Assembly: GCA_035192965.1 (NCBI GenBank)
Contig: CP136571.1
Span: forward strand, 1,942,501 to 2,006,500
Source: Fuscovulum sp.
Lineage (GTDB): Bacteria > Pseudomonadota > Alphaproteobacteria > Rhodobacterales > Rhodobacteraceae
DNA: 64,000 bases
Direction of reading: 5' to 3'
Shown piece by piece: positions 43,923 to 56,917 of this stretch; position 1 is the first letter of the stretch; each line of letters starts with the position of its first letter. A program made the translations under genes and the position numbers. The notes beneath the pieces were generated by a model that worked only from the letters and a program-made list of their open reading frames with translations, was not told the DNA's origin and made no database searches.

Positions 43923-46900
43923 TCATTCCGCTGCGATCCCTTCGAGACGATCCTCAAGCTCATCCGCAGCGCGTTGCAACGCGGCGAGCGTTTCGGCATC
44001 GGGTTGCCAGTAGTTCCGGTCGGATGCTTCCAGCAGGCGTTGCGCCATGCGGTTGGATGCTTCGGGGTTCAGCGCGGCCAGACGGCGGCGCATCACCTCG
44101 TCCAGCACAAAGGTTTCCGACAGGCGCTGATAGACCCATGGGTCGACCTGTGATGTGGTGGCCGACCAGCCCAGCGTGTTGGTCACCTGCGCCTCGATCT
44201 GGCGCACACCTTCCGCGCCATGCCGCAGCAGGCCCTCGAAATATTTGGGGTTCAGGCTGCGCGACCGGGTTTCCAGCGCGATCTGATCCTTCAGCGTCCG
44301 CACAGTGCCGCCACCGCGAGTCTGATCCCCGATATAGACCGGCGTTTCCTGCCCGCCGCGCGCGCGCTTCACGGCGCGGGCGATGCCACCCAGCGTGTCG
44401 AAATACTGGTCGACCGTGGTCACACCCAGTTCGACGCTTTCCAGGTTCTGATAGGCCAGATCGACATCCTTAAGTGCCTTTTGCAGCAGGGCGGCGTTCT
44501 GCACAGGCTTGCCATTGCGGCTATAGGCAAAGGATTTCCGGTTCTCATAGGCGTCGGCCAATTCGTCCTCTTCCCCAAAGGCACTGCTGCCCACGAGGAT
44601 GTTGACGTTCGATCCATAGGCCCCCTCGGCATTGGAAAACACGCGCAGTGCCGCGGTTTCCATGTCGACGCCCATCTCTTCGGCATAAGCCAGCGCATGG
44701 GCGCGGATGAAGTTCTGCGACAGCGGCTCATCCTCGGCTGTGGCGCATTTCCATGCGGCCTCGGCCAGCATTCGCGTTTGCAGCGGCAGCAGGTCGCGGA
44801 AGATGCCCGACAACGTCATCACCACGTCGATGCGCGGGCGGCCAAGTTCCGCCAGCGGGATCAGGTCCGCGCCACACAGCCTGCCGTAATGGTCAAAGCG
44901 CGGGCGCGTCCCCATCAGGGCCAGCGCCTGCGCCAGCGGCCCGCCATCGGATTTGATATTGTCCGATCCCCACAACACCAGCGCAACCGTGCGCGGCAGG
45001 GTGGGGTGAGTATCCAGCAGACGCTGGGCCTGTGCCGCACCGTCGCGCAGCGCAAATGCAGTGGGCATCCGGAACGGATCAAAGGCATGGATATTGCGCC
45101 CGGTTGGCAGCACAGCCGTGCTGCGCAGCAGATCGCCACCTGGAACAGGGCTGATGAAATGCCCGCCAAGTGCACGCAGCAGCGCAGGAATTTCGGTCAT
45201 CGCCTGCAGTTTGGCATCCAGCGCCTCGGCCTCGGCCCCGGTCGCGCCGATGAGGTTGATGTAATCCCGCCGCTCATTGGCCCCCATCGGGCGGCCCAGC
45301 ACATGCAGGCCGTCCGGGATCAGCGCCCCTTCGGTTTCCAGAAGCTTGACCCAAAGCGTCTCAGGATCGGTCGCATCCAGATCGACCACCGCCGCCTGTT
45401 CGCGGATCAGCAGCAGCAGGTCATCCTGTTCCGGGCTGTCCGGATCGGCCTGCCGCCAGCGCGTCAGCGTATCCTTCAAATCCAGCAGGCCCTTGTACAG
45501 GCCCGATTGCGCCAAGGGCGGGGTCAGGTGTGTGATCGTCACCGCATTCGACCGGCGCTTGGCCAGCGTCGCCTCAGACGGGTTATTCGACGCGTAAAGA
45601 TAGATATTCGGCAAATTGCCAATCAACCGGTCAGGCCAGCAGGTTTCCGACGCGCCCGCCTGCTTGCCCGGCATGAATTCCAGCGCGCCATGCATCCCGA
45701 AATGCAGCAAGGCATCCGCCCCGAAATCTTCGCGCAGCCAGCGGTAAAAGGTGGTGAAGGCATGGGTTGGAGCAAAACCGTTTTCAAAAAGCAACCGCAT
45801 CGGGTCGCCCTCATAGCCGAACACGGGTTGCAGGCCGACGAACACATTGCCGAACTGCCGGCCCAGCACCATCACGCCGCGCCCATCCGATTGCAGGCGC
45901 CCCGGCGCAGGCCCCCAGGCCTTTTCCACATCCGACAGCCAGCGCGACCGCGCCACGATCTCCGCCGCAGGCACGATGCAATGCACATTGGCCGGCTGGC
46001 CATACATGCGCGCCGACCCGCCCATCACCGCCTCGCGCAGATCATCCACCGTGGCGGGGGGAGTCAGGTCATAACCCTCATCCGCCATGGCGTGCAACGT
46101 ATTGAAAAGGCTTTCGAACACGCCCAGATAGGCCGCCGTTCCGGCTGCCCCGGCATTGGGCGGAAAGCCATACAGGATCACCGCTACCTTGCGCTTGGCC
46201 ACTTCCGACCGGCGCAGATGCGCAAGGCGCGCAGTCTTGTCGACCAGCGCCGCGATCCGTTCAAAGCAGGGGGCCATGGCGCGCGTTGTCAGCGATTCCG
46301 CGCTGGACGGCTGGCAATTCCGGGCGCAGCCCGAACAGCCGTTCAGATCATGCCGCCCGGCAAAGACCGTGGGATTGGTCGCGCCGTCAATCTCCGGCAG
46401 GGCGATCAGCATGGTGGTTTCTACCGGGCCAAGCCCGCCACCGGATGCCCCCCATTGCCCCAGCGTCTGAAACTCCAGCGGATGCGCCGCGATATAGGGC
46501 ACGTCCAACTCTTCCAGCGCGGCCACTGCTGCGGGGCTGTCATTATAGGCCGGGCCACCCACCAGGCTGAACCCGGTCAGCGATACCATCGTGTCGATCT
46601 GGCCCTTGAAATAGGCGTCAATCGCGGGCCGTCCGTCCAGCCCACCGGCAAAGGCCGCACGCACGGCAATGCCCTTCGCCTCGAACGACCGGATGACCGT
46701 GTCATAATGAGCCGTATCTGACGCCAGAACATAGGACCGCAACATTAGAAGCCCCACGGTCGCCGTCGCACCCTCGGGGCGGGGGAGGTCCGCCGGGTTC
46801 GTCGTGATGCGCGTTTTCAAATCCGGGTGGTACAAGCCCACATCCGGATAGTCGACCGGGGGTTTGGCCGAAACCGCATTCCAGTTGCGGTTGGCCGAGT

Positions 46901-47508
46901 AACGAGACACCAGATAACGGATCATCTGTTCGATATTGTCGTCAGACCCGCCCAGCCAGTACTGCATCGACAGAAACCAGGCACGCAAGTCCTGCGCCTT
47001 GCCGGGCAGGAAGCGCAGGATCTTCGGCAGGCGGCGCAGCATCTTCATCTGCTTTTCGCCCGAACCGCCCGACGGCGGCCCCGATCCACGCAATTTCTTC
47101 AAAAGCTGCATCGCGGCCGAGGCAGGCTTGGACATGTCCAAGTCGCCCATCTTCGTCAGCTTCACCACTGCCGGATCCGCGATCACGCCGACAAAGGCAT
47201 CGGCATTTTCCCGTGCAAAGCGCAGGTCGTCGATGATGGCGGTGATATGTTCCTCAATGAAAAGCAGGTTCGCGACCACGAAATCCGCGGCCCGGACATC
47301 GGCCTTGGCCCGCGCCAGTGCCGCAGGGTTTTCGGCCCATTCTGCGGCGGCGTGGACAGAAACCTGAATCCCGGGGAAATCCTTCACAAGGGCAGGGGCA
47401 ACACGTGCAGCAGGGCCGGCCGCGTGCGCGTCAAGCGTGACGATCACGAAACGATAGACCCCATCGCCCTTGACGGGCGCAGTCATCTCTTCCGGCGATG
47501 CAAAGCGT

Positions 47509-47519
<11 letters not shown>
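43923..47519 (-). CDS. bchH: Mg-chelatase large subunit BchH
   Basis: 1198 residues if started at the ATG at 47519, which overlaps the bchB stop by 11 bp; ATG 47486 (1187 residues, GGAAGAG just upstream) is about equally plausible. Full-length CobN/BchH protein: [20 protein letters not shown] at the N-terminus, [46 protein letters not shown] in the middle, and [32 protein letters not shown] near the C-terminus. It binds protoporphyrin IX and Mg2+ and works with BchI and BchD (encoded at 60953-63636). The large open frame on its opposite strand is a coding shadow. Confidence 0.96.
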
Positions 47520-50869
<3,350 letters not shown>

Positions 50870-50928
50870 CGGCAGACGCCTCTCCTTTCGGCTCCTCGCT
50901 GTTTGAAGGTTAGCGACGAGGGCCGAAG

Positions 50929-50946
50929 TGTCAACCAAAACTTACA
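50929..50946. promoter_or_regulatory. PpsR box at the bchF promoter
   Basis: Exact TGT-N12-ACA (spacer CAACCAAAACTT), 60 bp upstream of the bchF ATG. On the minus strand it contains TTGACA (50934-50929), with TAACCT 16 bp downstream, so PpsR would cover the -35 element of the bchF promoter. The remaining part of the 315-bp divergent region to ppaA (50870-51184) holds the two sites listed next and no gene. Confidence 0.85.
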
Positions 50947-51030
50947 CATTTTGCGGGGGTGTCAATCTTGGGCTAGGGTGGTGGTCGCCACCGAGAAACC
51001 GCTTATTTTATTGGCATTTTCGCGTAAACA

Positions 51031-51044
51031 CTGATCTGGATCAG
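51031..51044. promoter_or_regulatory. FNR-like palindrome in the bchF-ppaA region
   Basis: CTGAT-CTGG-ATCAG is a perfect palindrome that differs from the FnrL consensus TTGAT-N4-ATCAA only in the outer pair. It lies between the two PpsR boxes, 141 bp upstream of ppaA, and could add anaerobic activation to either direction. Confidence 0.5.
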
Positions 51045-51071
51045 GGGTGAGATTTTTCTTTCCGCCGAATG

Positions 51072-51089
51072 TGTCAATTTGCTTTGACA
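51072..51089. promoter_or_regulatory. PpsR box at the ppaA promoter
   Basis: Exact TGT-N12-ACA (spacer CAATTTGCTTTG), 96 bp upstream of ppaA. It includes TTGACA (51084-51089) reading rightward, a possible -35 of ppaA. Distance to the bchF-side box is 126 bp, far more than a tandem pair; looping would be needed for cooperation. Confidence 0.8.
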
Positions 51090-51184
51090 ATCCGAAATCA
51101 AAGGTCGACACTGGATTTGCAATGTTTTTGAGGGGCGGGTAGCCTCTTGTCGCGGCGGCCTGCGGGGGGCCTTTGGAGCCGGAT

Positions 51185-51976
51185 ATGTACCATGAAGCGC
51201 ATCACGGGTCGGCGCACGATACGGCAAGCCCAGTATGCGGCGTGACGAAATTCGCCGCTCAGGTCGTCGCAAAACTCGTCGCGCGCGATGGCGCGGATGA
51301 GGCGGGCCTTCGCGAAATCCTCATCCAGCGTCTGTTCGATGCGGTGACGACTGCCAACCTCAACGCGCTGGATGTGATCAAGCCGGAATTCAAGCGCGCC
51401 CGAATCTCGGCCTCGGCCATGGCGGATCATTACATCCCCGAAGTGGCGCGGCGCCTGGGCACCGCATGGGAAGATGATCAACTTAGCTTTGCAGGGGTCA
51501 CGATGGGCGTTGCGCGCCTTCAAGCCATCCTGCGTGAACTGGGTGCCGCTTGGTCGGCAGATGCGTTGGGGCAGACGGACGGGCCGACCGTCCTTGTCCT
51601 GTTGCCGCAAGGTGAACAGCATTCGCTGGGAACCATGGTGCTTGCGGGGCGTTTGCGTCGCATGGGGGTATCAGTTTCCCTTCAGATCGCGCCCGAGCTT
51701 TCACAGTTGTCGAAATTTGTCGCAGATCGCTCATTCGATGGGGCGATGATCTCGGTAACCTGCCAAAGCAGGCTTGAAACTTGCCGTAAGCTGATAAAAT
51801 CGCTTAAAGATGCCACTAGGGGCAGATTGATGGTGGCAATTGGCGGTGCCATCCTTGATGAAGCCGAAGATGTAGTACGGTTGACAGGTGCCGATGTGGT
51901 GACAAACGATATTTCTCATGCTCTCGAGGCACTGGGTATCTCTGTCGGTCGGTCACCGGTCTTGGAACTGAGTTAA
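51185..51976 (+). CDS. ppaA: PpaA/AerR, B12-binding antirepressor of PpsR
   Basis: 263 residues from the ATG at 51185 (GGAG upstream). The second half, VLVLLPQGEQHSLGTMVLAGRLRRMGVSVSLQIAPELSQL, is a cobalamin-binding SCHIC-type Rossmann domain; the N-terminal ~100 residues are helical and carry FKRARISASAMADHYIPEVARRLGTAWEDD. PpaA/AerR proteins sense light through B12 (and haem in some reports) and relieve PpsR repression. It lies 50 bp before ppsR in the same direction. Product assignment is firm from sequence plus location. Confidence 0.92.
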   Translation: MYHEAHHGSAHDTASPVCGVTKFAAQVVAKLVARDGADEAGLREILIQRLFDAVTTANLNALDVIKPEFKRARISASAMADHYIPEVARRLGTAWEDDQLSFAGVTMGVARLQAILRELGAAWSADALGQTDGPTVLVLLPQGEQHSLGTMVLAGRLRRMGVSVSLQIAPELSQLSKFVADRSFDGAMISVTCQSRLETCRKLIKSLKDATRGRLMVAIGGAILDEAEDVVRLTGADVVTNDISHALEALGISVGRSPVLELS

Positions 51977-52026
51977 CCCTGACGAGGCCTTCGCCCCTCG
52001 GGGCTCGGCTCGGGATCGGAAAGAGT

Positions 52027-53442
52027 GTGACGACGGACGGTAGACATTTGCTCAATGGCGGGAAGTTGCCGCTGATCGCGCCCGATCTCCTGAGCGAGAT
52101 CATCGCGACCGCTTCCGACCTTGCGTTGTTGATTGCTCCGTCGCGGCGCATCATTTCCGTCATCGTGAACCCGCAACACCGCAGCTTTGGCCAACTCACC
52201 GATTGGGAAGGGAGCCAGCTTCGCGATGTGCTGACAGCCGAAAGCCTGCGCAAGCTGGATGCCCGCCTGAACGAAATGCAGGGCGCGCGCCACGGCGGCA
52301 CAGCGGTTGAGCTGAACCATGTGGATGAGGCGAACTGGGAATTCCCGGTTCGCTATTCGCTGCACAGAATCGGGTCGGATGACTCGATCCTGATGATGGG
52401 GCGCGACCTGCGCCCGATCGCCGAGGTGCAGCAGCAACTGGTGCAGGCGCAACTGGCGCTGGAGCGGGATTACGAAACCCAGCGCGAGATGGACACGCGC
52501 TATCGCGTGCTCATGGAAGTATCGCGCGATCCGGTGCTCATGGTGTCCATGTCTTCGGGGCGGATCACCGATATCAACCCGGCAGCGGCGCTGCTTCTGG
52601 GGGGCGTGCGCGCCGATCTGATCGGCACGGCCGTCGCGCAGGAATTCGAAGGCCGTCGTCGTGGCGAGTTTCTGGAAAGCCTCGCAAATCTTGCGGTTGC
52701 GGAAAGCTCTGTCCCCATCGAACTGACGGCGCGCCGCTCGCAGAAACGCATGTTCGTCACCCCCACCGTGTTTCGTGCGGCCGGTGAACGCATTCTGCTG
52801 TGCCAACTGGATACGAATGAACGCGGCACGCTTGGCGGCGATGAGCTGGGCGACAATCTGGCCCGCTTGTATCATGAAGGCGTGGACGGGATCGTTTTCG
52901 CCGATGCCGATGGCAACATCCGCGCCGCGAACGAGGCCTTCCTCAATCTGACCGACACCGCCAACATTGCCGCTGTGCGGGGCCGGTCGCTGACCGATTT
53001 TCTGGCGCGCGGCGCGGTGGACCTGCGCGTCCTGCTCGACAACGTCAAACGCACGGGCCAGCTTCGGCTTTATGCCACGCGGCTGACCACCGATTTCATG
53101 GGCCAGATCGCCGTGGAAATCTCGGCCACTTGGCTCAACGATCGGCCCAGCCCTGTGCTGGTGCTTGTCGTGCGCGATGCCAGCCGGGTGGAAACCCTGC
53201 GCCGCCCGGCCTTTGGCCAACCCGATGACGGCGTGCGCAATGTGATGGAACTGGTGGGGTCCAGCACGCTCAAGGATATCGTGTCGGAAACGACCGACGT
53301 GATCGAAAAGATGTGTATCGAAACGGCGTTGGAACTCACCCGCAACAACCGTGTTGCCGCTGCCGAAATGCTCAGCCTCAGCCGCCAGTCGCTTTACGTG
53401 AAGCTGCGCAAATACGGCTTGCTGAACAAGGATGGCGAATAA
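52027..53442 (+). CDS. ppsR: PpsR/CrtJ, redox-responsive repressor of photosynthesis genes
   Basis: 471 residues from a GTG at 52027; no ATG exists further upstream in frame. Three PAS-like segments (about residues 22-130, 160-265 and 275-385) with a Q-rich linker helix (QQQLVQAQLALERDYE) between the first two, then a Fis-type helix-turn-helix (RNNRVAAAEMLSLSRQSLYVKLRKYGL, about 440-464). The two cysteines that govern redox activity are at 259 (ILLCQLDT) and 430 (EKMCIETA). It binds TGT-N12-ACA, present at five promoters here. Confidence 0.96.
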   Translation: MTTDGRHLLNGGKLPLIAPDLLSEIIATASDLALLIAPSRRIISVIVNPQHRSFGQLTDWEGSQLRDVLTAESLRKLDARLNEMQGARHGGTAVELNHVDEANWEFPVRYSLHRIGSDDSILMMGRDLRPIAEVQQQLVQAQLALERDYETQREMDTRYRVLMEVSRDPVLMVSMSSGRITDINPAAALLLGGVRADLIGTAVAQEFEGRRRGEFLESLANLAVAESSVPIELTARRSQKRMFVTPTVFRAAGERILLCQLDTNERGTLGGDELGDNLARLYHEGVDGIVFADADGNIRAANEAFLNLTDTANIAAVRGRSLTDFLARGAVDLRVLLDNVKRTGQLRLYATRLTTDFMGQIAVEISATWLNDRPSPVLVLVVRDASRVETLRRPAFGQPDDGVRNVMELVGSSTLKDIVSETTDVIEKMCIETALELTRNNRVAAAEMLSLSRQSLYVKLRKYGLLNKDGE

Positions 53443-53551
53443 TCCCGTCATTTCCGGCCTGCGCAGGGTCTCTGGCGCACCGGAATTGATCACCTTTCCG
53501 CCCCGGTTTCCCCGGATGATCTTCTGAAATCCCGCACGGCATTTGGTGGAT

Positions 53552-53565
53552 TTGACATACGTCAA
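53552..53565. promoter_or_regulatory. FNR-like palindrome upstream of bchE
   Basis: TTGAC-ATAC-GTCAA is a perfect palindrome at 53552-53565, about 60 bp upstream of the bchE ATG. It fits a divergent FnrL/DNR-type box (TTGAC rather than TTGAT). Anaerobic activation of the oxygen-independent cyclase would be expected. Alternatively its left half TTGACA is simply the -35 element. Confidence 0.5.
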
Positions 53566-53584
53566 GGCTGCCACCCTTAAAAAC

Positions 53585-53602
53585 TGTCAACCCTGATTTA
53601 CA
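53585..53602. promoter_or_regulatory. PpsR box just upstream of bchE
   Basis: Exact TGT-N12-ACA (spacer CAACCCTGATTT) ending 17 bp before the bchE ATG, so a bound repressor would sit at or after the transcription start. The palindrome CTGATCAG (53603-53610) touches its right edge. Confidence 0.8.
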
Positions 53603-53619
53603 CTGATCAGGGGGCCGTG

Positions 53620-55278
53620 ATGCGGATCGTCTTTATCCACCCGAATTATCACTCTGGCGGGGCCGAAATCGCAGGCAATTGGCCCCCCGCTTGGGTGGCC
53701 TATCTGACAGGTCACCTGCGCCGCGCGGGATTTGACGACATCCATTTCATTGACGCGATGACGCATCACATCGGCCCCGATGACCTGCGCAAACGCCTGA
53801 TCGCCCTCAAACCCGATGTGGTCGGCACCACCGCAATCACCCCCGCCATCTATGAGGCCGAAGAGGTTCTGCGCATCGCGCAAGAGGTCGCCCCCAACGC
53901 CCTGCGTGTGCTGGGCGGAATCCACGGCACCTTCATGTTCCGTCAGGTGCTGGATGAGGCGCCCTGGATCGATGTCATCGTCCGGGGTGAGGGCGAAGAG
54001 ATCATGACGGCCCTCATGGAAGCCCTGCGCGATGGCAAATGGCCGTCCGAGCGGCGTAAGATCAAGGGCATCGCCTTCCTTGACGGCGATCAGATCGTGA
54101 CCACCCCCGCCGCCAGCACGGTGAAGGATCTCGACGCCATTGATCCCGATTGGTCGATCCTGGAATGGGACAAATACATTTACGTGCCTCTGGGCGTGAA
54201 AGTGGCGATCCCCAACATGGCGCGGGGATGCCCCTTTACCTGTTCCTTCTGCAGCCAATGGAAATTCTGGCGCGATTACCGCGTGCGCGACCCCAAGAAG
54301 GTTGCGGATGAAATCGAAAGGCTGGTGAACGATCATGGCGTAGGCTTCTTCATCCTCGCCGACGAAGAACCAACCATCAACAAGAAGAAATTCGTCGAAT
54401 TCTGTCAGGAACTGATCGATCGCGGCCTGAACAAGCGGATCAAATGGGGCATCAACACCCGCGTCACCGACATCTACCGTGACCGTGACCTGCTGAAATT
54501 CTACCGCGAAGCCGGGCTTGTCCATGTCAGCCTTGGAACTGAAGCAGCGGCCCAGTTGAAGCTGGACATGTTCAACAAGGAAACCACCGTCGCCGAAAAC
54601 AAAGAGGCGATCCGCCTTCTGCGTGAGGCTGATATCTTTGTCGAAGCCCAGTTCATCGTGGGTCTCGACAATGAAACCAAGGAAACGCTGGAGGAAACCT
54701 TCCAGATGGCCTGGGACTGGCAGCCCGATCTGGCCAATTGGGCGATGTATACGCCCTGGCCCTTTACGCCGCTGTTTCAGGAAATCCGGGATCAGGTCGA
54801 AGTCTTTGATTATTCGAAATACAATTTCGTCACCCCCATCATGAAACCCGCGGCCTTGACGCGCGGGGAACTGCTGGATGGCGTGATGAAGAACTATCGC
54901 CGCTTCTATATGCGCAAGGCTCTGTTCCATTACCCATGGCGCGGAACCGGCTTCCGGCGGCGCTATTTGCTGGGCTGCCTGAAGGCCTTCCTCAAGGCCG
55001 GGGTAGGGCGCACCTTCTATGATCTTGGCAAGGCGGGCTATTGGGGGCCGCAAACCAAGGGCAAGGTCGATTTCCACTTTGATGAAACCCGCAAGATCGC
55101 CGACGCCCAGATGGCTGATTGGGAGGCGAGTGCCGACCGCGCCGCCAAGGCCGCCGAACGCCGCGCCGCCGTCAAGGAGCAGATGGCCGAGCGCGCGCAA
55201 GAGCGGAACGCCTTCCGGATGCCCGCCGAGGTTTCGGCCTGCGGTGGTGGCAAACAGCAGATGGAGCAAGAGGTCTAA
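53620..55278 (+). CDS. bchE: Anaerobic Mg-protoporphyrin IX monomethyl ester cyclase BchE
   Basis: 552 residues from the ATG at 53620 (a GTG lies one codon earlier). N-terminal B12-binding-type domain ([26 protein letters not shown]) followed by a radical-SAM domain with Cys204-x3-Cys208-x2-Cys211 ([12 protein letters not shown]). The C-terminal tail (~490-552) is a charged helix, Ala/Lys/Glu-rich. It closes ring E using water-derived oxygen under anaerobiosis, complementing AcsF. bchJ follows after 3 bp. Under PpsR and probably FnrL control. Confidence 0.96.
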   Translation: MRIVFIHPNYHSGGAEIAGNWPPAWVAYLTGHLRRAGFDDIHFIDAMTHHIGPDDLRKRLIALKPDVVGTTAITPAIYEAEEVLRIAQEVAPNALRVLGGIHGTFMFRQVLDEAPWIDVIVRGEGEEIMTALMEALRDGKWPSERRKIKGIAFLDGDQIVTTPAASTVKDLDAIDPDWSILEWDKYIYVPLGVKVAIPNMARGCPFTCSFCSQWKFWRDYRVRDPKKVADEIERLVNDHGVGFFILADEEPTINKKKFVEFCQELIDRGLNKRIKWGINTRVTDIYRDRDLLKFYREAGLVHVSLGTEAAAQLKLDMFNKETTVAENKEAIRLLREADIFVEAQFIVGLDNETKETLEETFQMAWDWQPDLANWAMYTPWPFTPLFQEIRDQVEVFDYSKYNFVTPIMKPAALTRGELLDGVMKNYRRFYMRKALFHYPWRGTGFRRRYLLGCLKAFLKAGVGRTFYDLGKAGYWGPQTKGKVDFHFDETRKIADAQMADWEASADRAAKAAERRAAVKEQMAERAQERNAFRMPAEVSACGGGKQQMEQEV

Positions 55279-55281
55279 GAA

Positions 55282-55887
55282 ATGGACGGGGGCTATTCAC
55301 CCGCCCCGCCAGAGGCGCGGATCGGGCCCAACGCGATCACTCAGCTGGTTGCCATTCTGGACCGGGCCGAAGGGCGCAGCCTGCGCGATGCGGTGATGGC
55401 ACTGGCGGCGGTCTCCGTGCCCGACCCCGCCAAGGGCATGATCCCCGAAACTGAGGCCGCTGCTGTTCACCTCGCCCTGCGCCGGGTCGCACCCGACCGG
55501 GCCGAGGCACTTCTGCGCCTCGCAGGTCTGGCAACGGGCCGCTACATCCTGCGCCATCGCATCCCACCTTTGGCGCGGACGCTCATCCGGGCGTTGCCAG
55601 CCGCCCTTGGCGCGCGGGTCTTGACCGCCGCCATCTCGCGTCACGCCTGGACTTTCGCCGGATCGGGCCGCTTCCGGGTGACAGGCTGGCATCCCCTGAC
55701 CTTCGAGGTGGCGGCCAATCCACTGGTTGCCCATGAACGCGCCGCACATCCCATCTGCCACTGGCACGCCGCAGTGTTCGAACAGCTGTTCTCAGACTTG
55801 GTCTGGCCGGGATGCACCGTGCGCGAAGTGGGCTGCTGCGCCATGGGCCATCCCGCCTGCCAGTTTCAGATTTTGCCGCGTGGCTAG
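55282..55887 (+). CDS. bchJ: BchJ, V4R-domain bacteriochlorophyll synthesis protein
   Basis: 201 residues. The C-terminal V4R (4-vinyl reductase) domain shows HWHAAVFEQLFSDLVWPGC and REVGCCAMGHPACQFQI with the conserved cysteines. Despite its domain name BchJ is not the vinyl reductase; it is thought to support protochlorophyllide handling or substrate delivery to the chelatase. It lies 3 bp after bchE and 130 bp before bchG, whose PpsR boxes occupy the gap. Confidence 0.92.
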   Translation: MDGGYSPAPPEARIGPNAITQLVAILDRAEGRSLRDAVMALAAVSVPDPAKGMIPETEAAAVHLALRRVAPDRAEALLRLAGLATGRYILRHRIPPLARTLIRALPAALGARVLTAAISRHAWTFAGSGRFRVTGWHPLTFEVAANPLVAHERAAHPICHWHAAVFEQLFSDLVWPGCTVREVGCCAMGHPACQFQILPRG

Positions 55888-55947
55888 GCCCGCTCCGCCC
55901 GATCCAAATGCCAGATCATGGTGTGGACGCCAAAATTCAGCACCGAC

Positions 55948-56016
55948 TGTCAGAAAAAGTTGACACATTGGCGACTGAACTCTTGCTCGACTCCTCAATG
56001 TAAGGTGTAGTTGACG
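55948..56016. promoter_or_regulatory. PpsR boxes upstream of bchG
   Basis: 55948-55965 is an exact TGT-N12-ACA (spacer CAGAAAAAGTTG). 55999-56016 is TGT-N12-ACG, one base off, and ends 2 bp before the bchG ATG, covering its ribosome-binding site. Centres are 51 bp apart, five helical turns, so both could be held by one PpsR tetramer. Confidence 0.75.
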
Positions 56017-56017
56017 A

Positions 56018-56917
56018 ATGAGTGTCAGCATTTCGATACAGTCGCGCCGCTACCCCGAACCAGCCGCCATGTTGCGGCTGATCAAGCCCATTACGTGGTT
56101 CCCGCCGATCTGGGCCTATCTCTGCGGATCGGTGTCCGCCGGGGTGCCGCTCGGCGGCAACTGGGGGATGGTCCTTTTGGGCATGGTGCTTGCCGGGCCG
56201 ATCGTCTGTGGCATGAGCCAGGCCGCCAACGATTGGTGCGACCGCCATGTCGATGCGGTTAACGAACCTGACCGCCCGATTCCGTCAGGCCGCATTCCGG
56301 GCCGCTGGGGCCTTTACATCGCCCTTGCCATGACCGCGCTCAGCCTTTGGGTTGGCTCGCTCCTCGGCACCTGGGGGTTCTGGGCCACCGTGGTGGGCGT
56401 CATCGCCGCCTGGGCCTACAGCGCCGAACCTGTGCGGCTGAAACGGTCGGGCTGGTGGGGGCCGGGGCTTGTTGGCCTGTCTTATGAAGGGCTGCCCTGG
56501 TTCACCGGGGCGGCGGTCCTGCTGCAAGCCGCGCCACGGTTTGAAATCGTGATCATCGCGCTTCTCTATTCCATCGGCGCACATGGCATCATGACGCTGA
56601 ATGACTTCAAGGCGCTGGAAGGCGACCGTCAGCATGGCGTCCGCTCTTTGCCCGTGATGCTTGGCCCCGAAGTCGCGGCCAAGATCGCCTGCACGGTGAT
56701 GGGCATGGCGCAGGCGCTGGTGATCCCGCTCTTGGCCCTGTGGGGCAAGCCGTGGCACGCGCTGGGTGTCTTTGCCGTCCTTCTGTTGCAAATCGCCGCG
56801 ATGCGCGTCCTGTTCCGCGATCCCAAAGGCAAGGCGCCTTGGTATAACGGCACCGGCGTGGTGCTTTATGTCACCGGGATGATGATTTCCGCCTTTGCCC
56901 TGCGGGGTCTGGCATGA
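56018..56917 (+). CDS. bchG: Bacteriochlorophyll synthase (prenyltransferase) BchG
   Basis: 299 residues, UbiA family. The first Asp-rich motif NDWCDRHVDAVNEPDRPIPSG lies at residues 71-91 and the second, NDFKALEGDRQHGVRSLPV, near 193-211. About eight membrane helices. It esterifies bacteriochlorophyllide a with geranylgeranyl diphosphate. First gene of the rightward bchG-pucC-like-bchP-idi set; overlaps the next gene by 4 bp. The early M at 18 would truncate the N-terminus, so 56018 is kept. Confidence 0.96.
   Translation: MSVSISIQSRRYPEPAAMLRLIKPITWFPPIWAYLCGSVSAGVPLGGNWGMVLLGMVLAGPIVCGMSQAANDWCDRHVDAVNEPDRPIPSGRIPGRWGLYIALAMTALSLWVGSLLGTWGFWATVVGVIAAWAYSAEPVRLKRSGWWGPGLVGLSYEGLPWFTGAAVLLQAAPRFEIVIIALLYSIGAHGIMTLNDFKALEGDRQHGVRSLPVMLGPEVAAKIACTVMGMAQALVIPLLALWGKPWHALGVFAVLLLQIAAMRVLFRDPKGKAPWYNGTGVVLYVTGMMISAFALRGLA

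Noticed and set aside
44220-46721. 833-codon open frame on the plus strand
   Set aside because: Exactly antisense to bchH, with Arg/Gln/His-rich composition; a GC-rich coding shadow.
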